A stretch of 64,000 bases of DNA, from assembly GCF_017874715.1 (NCBI RefSeq), contig NZ_JAGGLR010000006.1, forward strand, positions 310,001-374,000, read 5' to 3'. This document shows, piece by piece, positions 23,067-30,883 of the stretch. The translations under genes and the position numbers were made by a program. Numbering within the stretch: the stretch's first letter is position 1; each line of letters begins with the position of its first letter. This DNA comes from Streptomyces iranensis (GTDB taxonomy: Bacteria > Actinomycetota > Actinomycetes > Streptomycetales > Streptomycetaceae). The notes under the pieces were generated by a model. It was given only the letters and a program-made list of their open reading frames with translations, did not search any database and was not told the origin of the DNA.

Positions 23067-24659
23067 TCAGACCCCCGAGCGCCGGGACCTCACCACGAGG
23101 ACGGTTCCGCAGGTCACGAGCGCGGCGCTGATGACGCCGAGCCCCACGAGCAGGGCGGTGTGACGGCCCGTCGCGGCGAGTTCGGGCATCCGCTCGTGCT
23201 CGCGCTCGTGGCCGCCGTCCTCCTCGTGACGGCCGTCACTGCCGGTACCGGTGCTGGGCTCGGTCTGGGGCTCGCGTCCGGGGTCGGTTTCGGCGCCGGG
23301 GTCGTCGGTCTCCGTACCCAGCCCGGTGTCGGTGCCGAGGTCGGTCCCCACGTCAGTGCCGGGATCGGTCTCCGTACCGAGGTCGGTGTCGGTCTCCAGG
23401 CCCTCGTCGAGGTCGGTACCGGTGCCGGTGTCGGAGCCCGTCTCGGTGTCGGTGTCGGTGCCGGTGTCAGTACCCGTCTCGGTGTCGGTGCCCGTATCGG
23501 CGTCCGCGCTTGAGTCCGAGCCCGGATCCGTGTCCGCCCCGAGGTCGGTGTCCATGTCCGTATCGACATCCGCGCCCAACTCGGAATCCGTATCGGTGCC
23601 GGTATCCGCTCCGGTCCCCGCGTCCTCTTCGACGCTGGGGTCGGAGTCGATGTCGGCCTCCGCGCCGACGTCGGCGTCCGCCTCCGTGTCGGCGTCAACG
23701 TCGCTGTCGGCACGGGGCGGCACCGCGGCCGGGCTGCTCTCCTTATGGATCGCGCCGGGGCTTCTGGTGGCGCTCGGCTTCCGGCTCGGCGCGGCCGAGG
23801 CGGTCTCCTCGGACGTTCGGCTCGGCGTGGCCGTGGGGCGCTTGGAACGGGTGGTCGGTTCCGGAGCGGGCTTCGTCTCGGCGTCCCCGTCGGTGGCGGC
23901 TCCGGCGCCGACACCGGTGTCCGTCCCGGCCTCCGTAAGCCCGCCGGAGCGCGTGGCCGCCCTCGTACGCGTTCCGGCGTCCGGGCCCGTGGTTCCGGTG
24001 CTGGTGCCGGTGCCGGTACCAGTGCCCGTAGTACCGGCATCCGTATCCGAGCCCGTACCCGAACCCGTAGCCGCCCCGCCGATGCGGAAGACGTAGTCGT
24101 TCGACTGCCCCACCCAGTCGCCGTCGTCCGCGCGCCGCTGTACGGCGATCGCGTTGGCCGTCACCGGCCCCTCGGGCGCGTCCGCGGTGAAGCGCGTGCG
24201 CACCTGGACGTCGACGGTCTTGTGCGCGGGCACGGTGAAGCCCTTGAAGTGGTCGTCGAAGACCCCGATGTTCTCGTCCTCGTCCGTGGTCTGGAAGGAG
24301 ACGGTCCGCCAGGTGGCACCGCCGTCCGCGGAGGGGTCAAGGAACTCGAAGCCGATATGGCGGGGCCGCAGTTGATGGGCCTGGTCGACCAGGACGGCGA
24401 TGGGGTGGATGGCGCGGCAGCCGGTGTCCGTGGCATTGCGCAGTTCGAGGTGCCAGCCGCGCCAGCCGCCGCCCAGGGCGTACTGGTCAGGACCGCCGCG
24501 CAGATGGGCTTCGATCGGAAAGTCGGAGGCGTTCCGGTCCCCGCAGGCGGCGGGCTCGGCCTCGGCGGCGTACGCCGGGACCCCATAGAGGGCCGGGGCG
24601 AACGCGAGCGCGGCCGCCGGAAGGACAGCTCGTAGGGACAGTGCGGTGGGCAAGCGCAT
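23067..24659 (-). CDS. LAATG-anchored surface protein with acidic dipeptide-like repeats
   Basis: 530 residues from the ATG at 24659 (GAGGT upstream). A signal peptide is followed by a folded domain of about 180 residues (ACGDRNASDFPIEAHLRGGP to QSNDYVFRIGG). About 300 residues then follow that are almost only Thr, Asp, Gly, Glu, Ser and Ala, in GTDTD/DTDLG-type repeats. The end is a sorting signal: LAATG, hydrophobic helix, basic RSRRSGV. LAxTG is the motif used by class E sortases; one is encoded 5 kb away at 29979. The repeats probably form a flexible stalk through the wall and may bind divalent cations (inference). Length is likely variable between strains. Confidence 0.85.
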   Translation of the reverse strand: MRLPTALSLRAVLPAAALAFAPALYGVPAYAAEAEPAACGDRNASDFPIEAHLRGGPDQYALGGGWRGWHLELRNATDTGCRAIHPIAVLVDQAHQLRPRHIGFEFLDPSADGGATWRTVSFQTTDEDENIGVFDDHFKGFTVPAHKTVDVQVRTRFTADAPEGPVTANAIAVQRRADDGDWVGQSNDYVFRIGGAATGSGTGSDTDAGTTGTGTGTGTSTGTTGPDAGTRTRAATRSGGLTEAGTDTGVGAGAATDGDAETKPAPEPTTRSKRPTATPSRTSEETASAAPSRKPSATRSPGAIHKESSPAAVPPRADSDVDADTEADADVGAEADIDSDPSVEEDAGTGADTGTDTDSELGADVDTDMDTDLGADTDPGSDSSADADTGTDTETGTDTGTDTDTETGSDTGTGTDLDEGLETDTDLGTETDPGTDVGTDLGTDTGLGTETDDPGAETDPGREPQTEPSTGTGSDGRHEEDGGHEREHERMPELAATGRHTALLVGLGVISAALVTCGTVLVVRSRRSGV

Positions 24660-24777
24660 GAGTGACCTCTGCTGTGCTGCGGTTTTCCCCGAGCACTCCG
24701 CTACATTCCGCGTCCGCACGCCGACACACCGCACCAGGCCCGGATTGCCCCCGACTGGCGGTCAGGATCCCCCTCGA

Positions 24778-25866
24778 TCAGCCCAGTGCGAACAGCGGTG
24801 CGAGCACCAGCCGGGCGGCGCCCTCGACGACGGCCCGCTCGCCCCGCTCCACGACGTCCACGGAGACCGGGGGGCGGCTGGCGCGGGCGGAGTCCTCGGC
24901 GATCATCGTGGCCACACCGCGAACGTACGGCTCGGGGTCGGCCAGCACCATCCGGCCGCCCAGGAGCACCCGGTCGATGTCGAGGAGCCGTACGAGGTTG
25001 GTCGCGCCGATGCCGAGCAGCCGCGCGGCGTCCGTACGGTCGCCACGCGCGACGGCGGCGAGGCACAGCGCCTCCAGACAGCCGTTGTTGCCGCAGTCGC
25101 AGGGCGGCCCGTCGAGCTGTATCACCTGGTGCCCGAACTCCCCCGCGTCGGTCCGCGCCCCCCGGTACACATCCCCGCCGAGCACCAGACCGGCGCCCAG
25201 GCCGGTGCCCAGGTGGAGATACGCGGCCGACTCGGCGGTCCCGGCGGTCACCAGCCCGAGCGCCGCGGCGTTGGTGTCCTTGTCGAGGACGACGGGGAGG
25301 GCGAGCAGGTCGGCGAGCGCGTCGCGCAGCGGGAAGCCGTCCCACTGGGGGAAGCCGGTGACGCGGTGCAGCACGCCCGAGCCGTGGTCGAGCGGTCCGG
25401 GCGCGGCGACGCCGACGCCGAGCAGCCCGCCGCCCGCCGCCGCGTCCGCGAGGAGCGCCCTGACCTCGGCCGTGGCCGCCGCGAGCGCCTCCTCCGCGGG
25501 CGCGCCGAAGTCGAAGGGGGCCGAGCGGGCCGCGACCGAGGTGCCCGCGAGGTCGACCAGGACCGCCGTCACCTCGTCGCGGTCGAGCTGGAGCCCGATC
25601 GCATGGCGGGCGTCCGGGACCAGCCGGAGCGCGGTGGGCGGCTTGCCGCCGGTCGAGGCGCGCTGACCGGCCTCCGCCAGCAGCCCCTCCGCCCTCAGCC
25701 GGGCCGTGATCTTGCTGACCGCCTGGGGGGTGAGGCCGGTGCGCCCGGCCAGCTCCGGCCGGCTGACGCCGTCCTCGCCCGCGTCCCGCAGCAGTCGCAG
25801 GACGAGTGCGGCGTTGTGGCTGCGCAGGGCGGTCAGATTGGCTCCGGGCCCGGCCGCTCCGGACAT
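24778..25866 (-). CDS. ROK family transcriptional regulator
   Basis: 362 residues from the ATG at 25866; a GTG at 25878 is possible, but it abuts the GGAGGGG ribosome site. Residues about 10-75 are a winged HTH (SRPELAGRTGLTPQAVSKIT). The rest is a ROK sugar-kinase-like domain: GVGVAAPGPL, DKDTNAAALG, LGTGLGAGLV, GEFGHQVI and the zinc-binding CDCGNNGCLEALC. Such repressors respond to sugars. It is divergent from a Gfo/Idh oxidoreductase gene, with a 25-bp palindrome between, which it probably binds. Inducer unknown. Confidence 0.92.
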   Translation of the reverse strand: MSGAAGPGANLTALRSHNAALVLRLLRDAGEDGVSRPELAGRTGLTPQAVSKITARLRAEGLLAEAGQRASTGGKPPTALRLVPDARHAIGLQLDRDEVTAVLVDLAGTSVAARSAPFDFGAPAEEALAAATAEVRALLADAAAGGGLLGVGVAAPGPLDHGSGVLHRVTGFPQWDGFPLRDALADLLALPVVLDKDTNAAALGLVTAGTAESAAYLHLGTGLGAGLVLGGDVYRGARTDAGEFGHQVIQLDGPPCDCGNNGCLEALCLAAVARGDRTDAARLLGIGATNLVRLLDIDRVLLGGRMVLADPEPYVRGVATMIAEDSARASRPPVSVDVVERGERAVVEGAARLVLAPLFALG

Positions 25867-25902
25867 CGTGCTGTTCACCCCTCCATTGTGGCCACCGCTT
25901 GC

Positions 25903-25927
25903 ACTTTGGCAACACTGTTGTCAAAGT
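25903..25927. promoter_or_regulatory. Candidate ROK operator
   Basis: The arms ACTTTGGCAACA and TGTTGTCAAAGT flank a single C and differ at one position from a perfect 25-bp inverted repeat. It lies 8 nt before the Gfo/Idh start and 37 nt before the ROK start, well placed to repress both. Confidence 0.65.
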
Positions 25928-25934
25928 GGGCTTC

Positions 25935-27035
25935 ATGGATGCCACCGATGACAGCAGCACCACCCGAGTGGGACTGATCGGCTACGGCCTGGCCGGATCC
26001 GTCTTCCACGCCCCCTTGATCGCGGCCACCGAGGGACTGGTCCTCGACACCATCGTCACCTCCAGCCCGGAGCGGCAGCGGCAGGCGCGCGCCGAGTTCC
26101 CCGACGTCCGGCTCGTGGACTCCGCCGATGAGGTGTGGGCCAGGGCGGATGAGCTGGACCTGATCGTCATCGCCTCCCCGAACCGCACCCATGTCCCGCT
26201 CGCCCGCGCCGCCCTCGAGGCCGGGCTGCCGACCGTAGTGGACAAGCCGCTGGCCGCGACCGCTGCCGAGGCCGAGGAGCTGGCCGCGCTCGCCGAGGCC
26301 CGCGGGCTGCTGCTGACCGTCTTCCAGAACCGCCGCTGGGACAACGACTTCCGCACCCTCCGCAAGCTGCTCGCCGAGGGCGCGCTGGGCGAGGTGCAGC
26401 GCTTCGAGTCCCGCTACGAGCGGTGGCGGCCGCAGCTCAAGGGCGGCTGGCGGGAGTCCGGCGACCCTGCCGAGGCCGGCGGGCTGCTGTACGACCTGGG
26501 CAGCCATCTGGTCGACCAGGCGCTCACCCTCTTCGGCCCGGTCGAGTCCGTCTACGCCGAGGTCGATGTGCGCCGTCCCGGGGCACAGACCGACGACGAC
26601 ACCTTCATCGCCCTCACCCACACCGGCGGGGTCCGCTCCCATCTGTGGATGAGCGCGACCACCGCCCAGCTCGGCCCGCGCTTCCGGGTGCTGGGCAGCG
26701 AGTCCGGCTATGTGAAGTACGGCCTCGACCCGCAGGAGGCCGCCCTGCGCGAGGGGCTGCGCCCCGGCGACCCGTCCGTCGCATGGGGCGCCGAACCGGA
26801 GGGCGACTGGGGCCGGCTGGGCGCGGGAGAGTCCCCGACGACCGGCGGCGGCGTTCCGGTGGAGACCCTCCGGGGCGACTACCCCGCGTACTACGCCGCC
26901 GTCGCCGCCGCCCTCCGCGACGGCACCCCGCCGCCGGTCACCGCCGCCGAGGCCGCGGCCACCCTGCATGTGCTGGCGGCGGCCCGGGTGGCGGCCGCGG
27001 AGCGCCGTACCGTCCGGATCGAGGTCCCCGCATGA
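25935..27035 (+). CDS. Gfo/Idh/MocA family oxidoreductase
   Basis: 366 residues from the ATG at 25935. The N-terminal Rossmann fold starts VGLIGYGLAGSVFHAPLI; the EKP-like motif is VVDKPLAAT. The C-terminal half (ESRYERW, GGLLYDLGSHLVDQAL) is the usual GFO/IDH/MocA C-domain. Such enzymes oxidise or reduce sugars and cyclitols with NAD(P). It is controlled by a ROK-family sugar-responsive regulator and overlaps the UPF0303 gene by 4 nt (ATGA). Substrate unknown. Confidence 0.92.
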   Translation: MDATDDSSTTRVGLIGYGLAGSVFHAPLIAATEGLVLDTIVTSSPERQRQARAEFPDVRLVDSADEVWARADELDLIVIASPNRTHVPLARAALEAGLPTVVDKPLAATAAEAEELAALAEARGLLLTVFQNRRWDNDFRTLRKLLAEGALGEVQRFESRYERWRPQLKGGWRESGDPAEAGGLLYDLGSHLVDQALTLFGPVESVYAEVDVRRPGAQTDDDTFIALTHTGGVRSHLWMSATTAQLGPRFRVLGSESGYVKYGLDPQEAALREGLRPGDPSVAWGAEPEGDWGRLGAGESPTTGGGVPVETLRGDYPAYYAAVAAALRDGTPPPVTAAEAAATLHVLAAARVAAAERRTVRIEVPA

Positions 27036-27520
27036 GCGAGCACACTGACGCGATATCCCACGTGGCGGAGCTGGAGGAGCAGGAGCGCCGGCTGCGGCTC
27101 CCCCGCTTCGACAACGACGACGCCTGGCGGCTGGGCTGCCTCATCGCCGACCTGGCCCAGGAGCGCGGCGCCGCCGTGACGATCGGCGTCCAGCGCGCCG
27201 GTCAGCGCCTCTTCCACCGCGCGCTTCCGGGCACCTCCCCCGACAACGACGCCTGGCTGGAGCGCAAGTGCCGGGTCGTGGAGCGCTACGGGGCGAGCTC
27301 GTTCCTGGTCGGCACCCGCTTCCGCGCCAAGGGCAGCAGCTTCGAGGAGTCCTCGCGCCTCGCCCCCGACCGGTACGCGGCGCACGGGGGCGCCTTCCCG
27401 ATCCATGTGACGGGCACGGGCGTCATCGGCGCGGTCGCGGTCTCGGGGCTGCCGCAGGCCGAGGACCACGCGCTGGTGGTGGAGGCGCTGGAGCGCTATC
27501 TGTCGACGGCCCAGGGCTGA
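27032..27520 (+). CDS. UPF0303 / heme-degrading-domain (HbpS-like) protein
   Basis: 162 residues; ATG at 27032 overlaps the upstream stop. This is a DUF336/GlcG-fold protein: FDNDDAWRLGCLIADLA, VTIGVQRAGQRLFHRA, DNDAWLERKC, and HVTGTGVIGAVAVSGLPQAEDHALVVEAL. The fold includes HbpS, an extracellular heme-binding protein, but this member has no signal peptide. UPF0303 proteins often accompany sugar oxidoreductases; the activity is not known. Confidence 0.85.
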   Translation: MSEHTDAISHVAELEEQERRLRLPRFDNDDAWRLGCLIADLAQERGAAVTIGVQRAGQRLFHRALPGTSPDNDAWLERKCRVVERYGASSFLVGTRFRAKGSSFEESSRLAPDRYAAHGGAFPIHVTGTGVIGAVAVSGLPQAEDHALVVEALERYLSTAQG

Positions 27521-27525
27521 GTCGA

Positions 27526-27558
27526 GGGAGGGGCGGCCCCGGCGGGGCCGCCCCTCCC
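27526..27558. terminator. Bidirectional terminator hairpin
   Basis: A perfect 15-bp stem (GGGAGGGGCGGCCCC and its complement) with loop GGC lies between converging genes. Confidence 0.88.
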
Positions 27559-27582
27559 CCATCCAAATGATCCGGTCCCGCG

Positions 27583-28449
27583 TCAGGCGTCCTTGAACTC
27601 CTGGCGCTGGCGGCCCAGCCCCTCGATCTCGAGCTCGACGACATCGCCCGCGCGGAGGTACGGCTTGGGCTCGGGGCGGCCCATGGCCACGCCCGCCGGG
27701 GTACCGGTGTTGATGACATCGCCGGGGTAGAGGGTCATGAACTGGCTGAGGTAGCGGACCACCTCGGCCACGCCGAAGATCTGGTCCGCCGTGTTGCCGT
27801 TCTGCTGGAGCTCGCCGTTGACCCAGAGGCGCAGGCCCAGGGCCTGCGGGTCGGGGACCTCGTCGGCGGTCACCAGCCAGGGGCCCAGGGGGTTGAACGT
27901 CTCGCAGTTCTTGCCCTTGTCCCACTGGCCGCCGCGCTCGATCTGGAAGGCGCGCTCGGAGACGTCGTGGGCCACCGCGTAGCCCGCGACCGCGGCGAGG
28001 GCGGCCTCGTCGGAGTCGAGGTAGCGGGCAGTGCGGCCGATGACGATGGCGAGCTCGACCTCCCAGTCGGTCTTCACGCTGCCGCGCGGGACGAGGACCG
28101 TGTCATCGGGGCCGACGACCGTGTCCGGGGCCTTCATGAAGACGATGGGCTCTTCGGGGATGCTCGCGCCGGTCTCGGTGGCGTGGTCGTGGTAGTTCAG
28201 CCCGATGCATACGATCTTGCCGATACGGCCGAGCGGCGGGCCGATCCGCACCCCGCCGTCCTCGATCGCGGGCAGCGCGTCGTCCCCCTCTGCGGCCGCC
28301 GCCGCGCGCACCCGCGCGAGGGCGGCCTCATCGGCGAGGAGGGCGCCGTCGATGTCCGGGACCAGGGCGGACAGATCGCGCAGGGTGCCGTTCTGATCGA
28401 GCAGCGCGGGGCGTTCCGCGCCCGCCGGTCCGACTCGCAGCAGTTTCAT
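27583..28449 (-). CDS. Fumarylacetoacetate hydrolase family protein
   Basis: 288 residues; ATG at 28449 with GGGAG upstream. The C-terminal FAH fold has IVCIGLNYHDHATE, EPIVFMKAPDTVVGP, TDWEVELAIVIGR (metal-binding Glu pair), CETFNPLGPW and INTGTPAGVAMG. The short N-terminal domain is that of FAHD/2-hydroxyhepta-2,4-diene-1,7-dioate isomerase-like enzymes. Members hydrolyse or decarboxylate 2-oxo acids, often in aromatic or sugar-acid breakdown. Stand-alone gene; substrate unknown. Confidence 0.9.
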   Translation of the reverse strand: MKLLRVGPAGAERPALLDQNGTLRDLSALVPDIDGALLADEAALARVRAAAAAEGDDALPAIEDGGVRIGPPLGRIGKIVCIGLNYHDHATETGASIPEEPIVFMKAPDTVVGPDDTVLVPRGSVKTDWEVELAIVIGRTARYLDSDEAALAAVAGYAVAHDVSERAFQIERGGQWDKGKNCETFNPLGPWLVTADEVPDPQALGLRLWVNGELQQNGNTADQIFGVAEVVRYLSQFMTLYPGDVINTGTPAGVAMGRPEPKPYLRAGDVVELEIEGLGRQRQEFKDA

Positions 28450-28587
28450 CCCAAGACTCCCGAGGTCACAGGCCGGTGCGAGGCGCCTACCGGCCGATTG
28501 ATCCTCCCTTCAGGGGCGTCCAGCCCGCAAGACCTCATTCACGGACTGGGACATCGGTCTCAAGGGTGACCACGGCCGGCGTCGTCG

Positions 28588-29247
28588 TCAGCGGTGCAGC
28601 AGGGCCCGCTCCACCGCCGTCCAGGTCGTGCTGGTCGCCAGGTAGAGCGCCGCCGCCAGCGGGACCACGGCGGCGGTGACGAGGGTGCCGAACGACAGCA
28701 GCGGCAGCGCCCTGGCCACTCCGGGCGCCCCGGGGACCGTCGCCTTACGGGCGCGGAGATACGTCCAGGTGGCCACGGCCGCGATCAGCGCGAAGAGCCC
28801 GGAGTAGACCAGACCCGGCCCACCGCTGAGCACCCCGCCCCAGTCGGCGCCGAGCGGGGCCCCGGCGAGCGTGTGGTCGAGGAGGTCTCCGGCGCCGCTG
28901 CCGGTGGAGAACACGTGGTACATGACGAAGAAGACCGGAAGCTGGGCGAGCGTCGGCAGACACCCCGCCAGCGGTGACGCGCCCTCCTTCGTCTGGAGCT
29001 CCGCCATGGCGCGCCGCATCCGCTCGGGGTCGTCCCGGTGCTTGCGGCCCAGCTCGGTGATCTTCGGCGCGAGCGCGGCCCGCGCCTTCTCGCCGCGCAC
29101 CGCGGCGCGGGCGAGGGGATGCAGCGCGGCGCGGACGCACAGCGTGAACAGGATGATGGCGACCGCCGCCGCGGACGCGCCGAAGAGCGGATCGAGTCCG
29201 TCCGCCATGGTGGTCAACAGGGAGCCGAGGGAAGAGAAAAGGGACAT
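28588..29247 (-). CDS. yidC: YidC/Oxa1 family membrane insertase (short form)
   Basis: 219 residues from the ATG at 29247 (GGAGGG 5 nt upstream). The Oxa1-type core is clear: an N-terminal helix, FTLCVRAALHPLARAAVRGEKAR (the conserved Arg in the groove), a cytoplasmic coiled segment, then LAGCLPTLAQLPVFFVMYHVF and further helices. It is shorter than the housekeeping YidC and lacks a long C-terminal tail, so it is probably an additional paralogue. A DUF6412-like gene precedes it, a known Streptomyces pairing. Confidence 0.88.
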   Translation of the reverse strand: MSLFSSLGSLLTTMADGLDPLFGASAAAVAIILFTLCVRAALHPLARAAVRGEKARAALAPKITELGRKHRDDPERMRRAMAELQTKEGASPLAGCLPTLAQLPVFFVMYHVFSTGSGAGDLLDHTLAGAPLGADWGGVLSGGPGLVYSGLFALIAAVATWTYLRARKATVPGAPGVARALPLLSFGTLVTAAVVPLAAALYLATSTTWTAVERALLHR

Positions 29248-29359
29248 GGGAGCCCTCCGCGGGTCTCGTCGTGCCGGAGTGAGGAAGACATCGGCGTGAC
29301 GAGCCGCGTGGCGCGGCGGTACGGATCCTGGACCCCATTGGGGCTCCGCCCCGGTGCGC

Positions 29360-29686
29360 CTACGCGGCCGTCGGCAGGCGACGGCCCGGCGCTCGGGGCC
29401 TCGGGCGTCCGGCCGCATCGGGATCCCGCTGCGGCAGGAACGCCGTACGGCGCTCCCGGTCCCGTATCGCGGTGCGAACCCGCCCGGCGGGGACGGGCAT
29501 CCGGCCACGGGAGGCGAGGATCGCGCACATGGCCAGCGCGGCGGCGACGGCGGTCGTGGTCGCGACGGTGGCGGCGAGGGCGACGGCGCTGACCACACCG
29601 CTCTGCGTCAGCAGAACCCCGGTCAGCAGGAACAGGCAGACGCCCAGATGCGTCCGCAAGCGTTCAAGTCGTCGCGACACCGTCAC
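29360..29686 (-). CDS. DUF6412-like membrane protein
   Basis: 108 residues; GTG at 29686 (a GTG two codons on, at 29680, has better spacing to GAGGGGGA). Two hydrophobic segments (LGVCLFLLTGVLLTQSG, VATTTAVAAALAMCAI) are followed by a conserved basic end RDRERRTAFLPQRDPDA. I recognise this as the DUF6412 type that accompanies short YidC genes in Streptomyces. Function unknown; gap to yidC is 112 nt. Confidence 0.75.
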   Translation of the reverse strand: MTVSRRLERLRTHLGVCLFLLTGVLLTQSGVVSAVALAATVATTTAVAAALAMCAILASRGRMPVPAGRVRTAIRDRERRTAFLPQRDPDAAGRPRPRAPGRRLPTAA

Positions 29687-29737
29687 GTCCCCCTCTCCCG
29701 GCCGGTCTCCCCTCCTGGCTCCGCCAGTCTAAGCAGA

Positions 29738-29972
29738 TCGGGGGCCACGCGGCGGAGCCGCATATCGATATTTTCCCCTCCCCGCCCCTTCCCGTCACCA
29801 GGGGCTCCGCCCCTGGACCCCGGGGGTCTGGGCGAAGGCCCGCCACGCGGCGGAGCCGCATATCGATACTGCGGGAAGGGGCGAAGCCCCGGTTTGGGGT
29901 CTGGGGCGGAGCCCCAGTTACGGGAAGGGGCGGGGAGGGGAACAGCCCGCCGCAGGCGTCACGACCGCCCGA
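29738..29972. repeat. Dispersed GC-rich intergenic repeat, copy 1
   Basis: This contains the core hairpin CTGGGGC-GGA-GCCCCAG (29901-29917), followed by GGGAAGGGGCGGGG, then AACAGCCCGCCGCAGGCG. Two nested copies of CGGCGGAGCCGCATATCGATA occur at about 29751 and 29848. The same element occurs near 33.9, 40.4 and 54.9 kb, always between genes. Confidence 0.85.
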
Positions 29973-29978
29973 CATCCC

Positions 29979-30725
29979 CTAGTGACCCCCGCCGACATCC
30001 CGTGGCGCGGCGGTCTTCAGCCGGGCCCAGACCACCAGGCGGTAGCGGGAGGTGAATTCGGGGGTGCAGGTCGTCAGCGTGAGGTAGTAGCCCGGCTCGG
30101 TGTAGCGGTAGCGGGGGTGGGCGGAGCTGTAGGGCACTCGCGCGACCACCGTGCCGTCGGCGGGCGAGGTGCGCGGCAGGGTGCGCTCGATCACGTACGT
30201 ATAGCGGGCGTCGGCGGTGTCGATGCGCACCGTGTCGCCGGGGCGCACCTCGTCCAGCTGCCGGAAGGGCTCGCCGTGGGTGTTGCGGTGGCCCGCGAGG
30301 GCGACGTTGCCCGCCTGGCCCGGCTGGGCGGTGCGCGGATAGTGGCCCACATAGCCCTTGTTGAGCACCGCCGCGCGGCTGATGCCCTCGGCGATGGGCA
30401 CCGTAAGGCCGATACGCGGGATCCTGAGCACCGCGTACGCCTGGTCCCGGCGCGGCCCTTGGCTCCCGGCGCCGCTCCCGGCCGACCGGTCACGGTCGCC
30501 TTCGTCCCCCTGAGCGGAATCGGAGGATCCCGTCGCCCCCGGCTTCGGCGTCGCGGACTCCACCGCCCCGTCCTGCCACCGCCGCTCCAGCACCGACACC
30601 TCGTGCCGCGCGCCCGCCCTCGCCTGCCGGTTGGTCCACCACAGCTGGTGGACGACGAAGAGCAGCACCACGACCCCGAGGGTGACGGCGAGCTCACCGG
30701 CCGTCCACAGCCCCCGGGCGAGCAC
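29979..30725 (-). CDS. srtE: Class E sortase
   Basis: 248 residues from the GTG at 30725, which has GGAGGG 6 nt upstream; longer frames to 30866 lack such a site. The N-terminal membrane helix is LAVTLGVVVLLFVVHQLWW, followed by a charged linker. The sortase domain has AYAVLRIPRIGL, the catalytic His in ALAGHRNTHG and the catalytic Cys in LTLTTCTPEFT, then Arg in SRYRLVVWARL. Class E sortases attach LAxTG proteins (such as chaplins) to peptidoglycan; an LAATG substrate is encoded at 23067. Confidence 0.93.
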   Translation of the reverse strand: MLARGLWTAGELAVTLGVVVLLFVVHQLWWTNRQARAGARHEVSVLERRWQDGAVESATPKPGATGSSDSAQGDEGDRDRSAGSGAGSQGPRRDQAYAVLRIPRIGLTVPIAEGISRAAVLNKGYVGHYPRTAQPGQAGNVALAGHRNTHGEPFRQLDEVRPGDTVRIDTADARYTYVIERTLPRTSPADGTVVARVPYSSAHPRYRYTEPGYYLTLTTCTPEFTSRYRLVVWARLKTAAPRDVGGGH

Positions 30726-30883
30726 GGCACGCCCTCCACGACGTCGCACGCGGGCACCATAGGCCAGGCCGCGTACACCTTCCAGAGCCGCGGCGCGGCA
30801 ATCAGCCCGGCGCCGCGGGCCAACCGCCCACCGCCCGCGCGCTGTCCGCCCGGCGCCGCGGGCCAACTCCCACCGCCCGCGCG

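Noticed and set aside
23250..23720. CRISPR-like or satellite array in the GTCGGTGTC-rich DNA
   Set aside because: Repeats are short, contiguous and in frame with Thr/Asp/Gly codons of the LAATG protein; no unique spacers of constant length.
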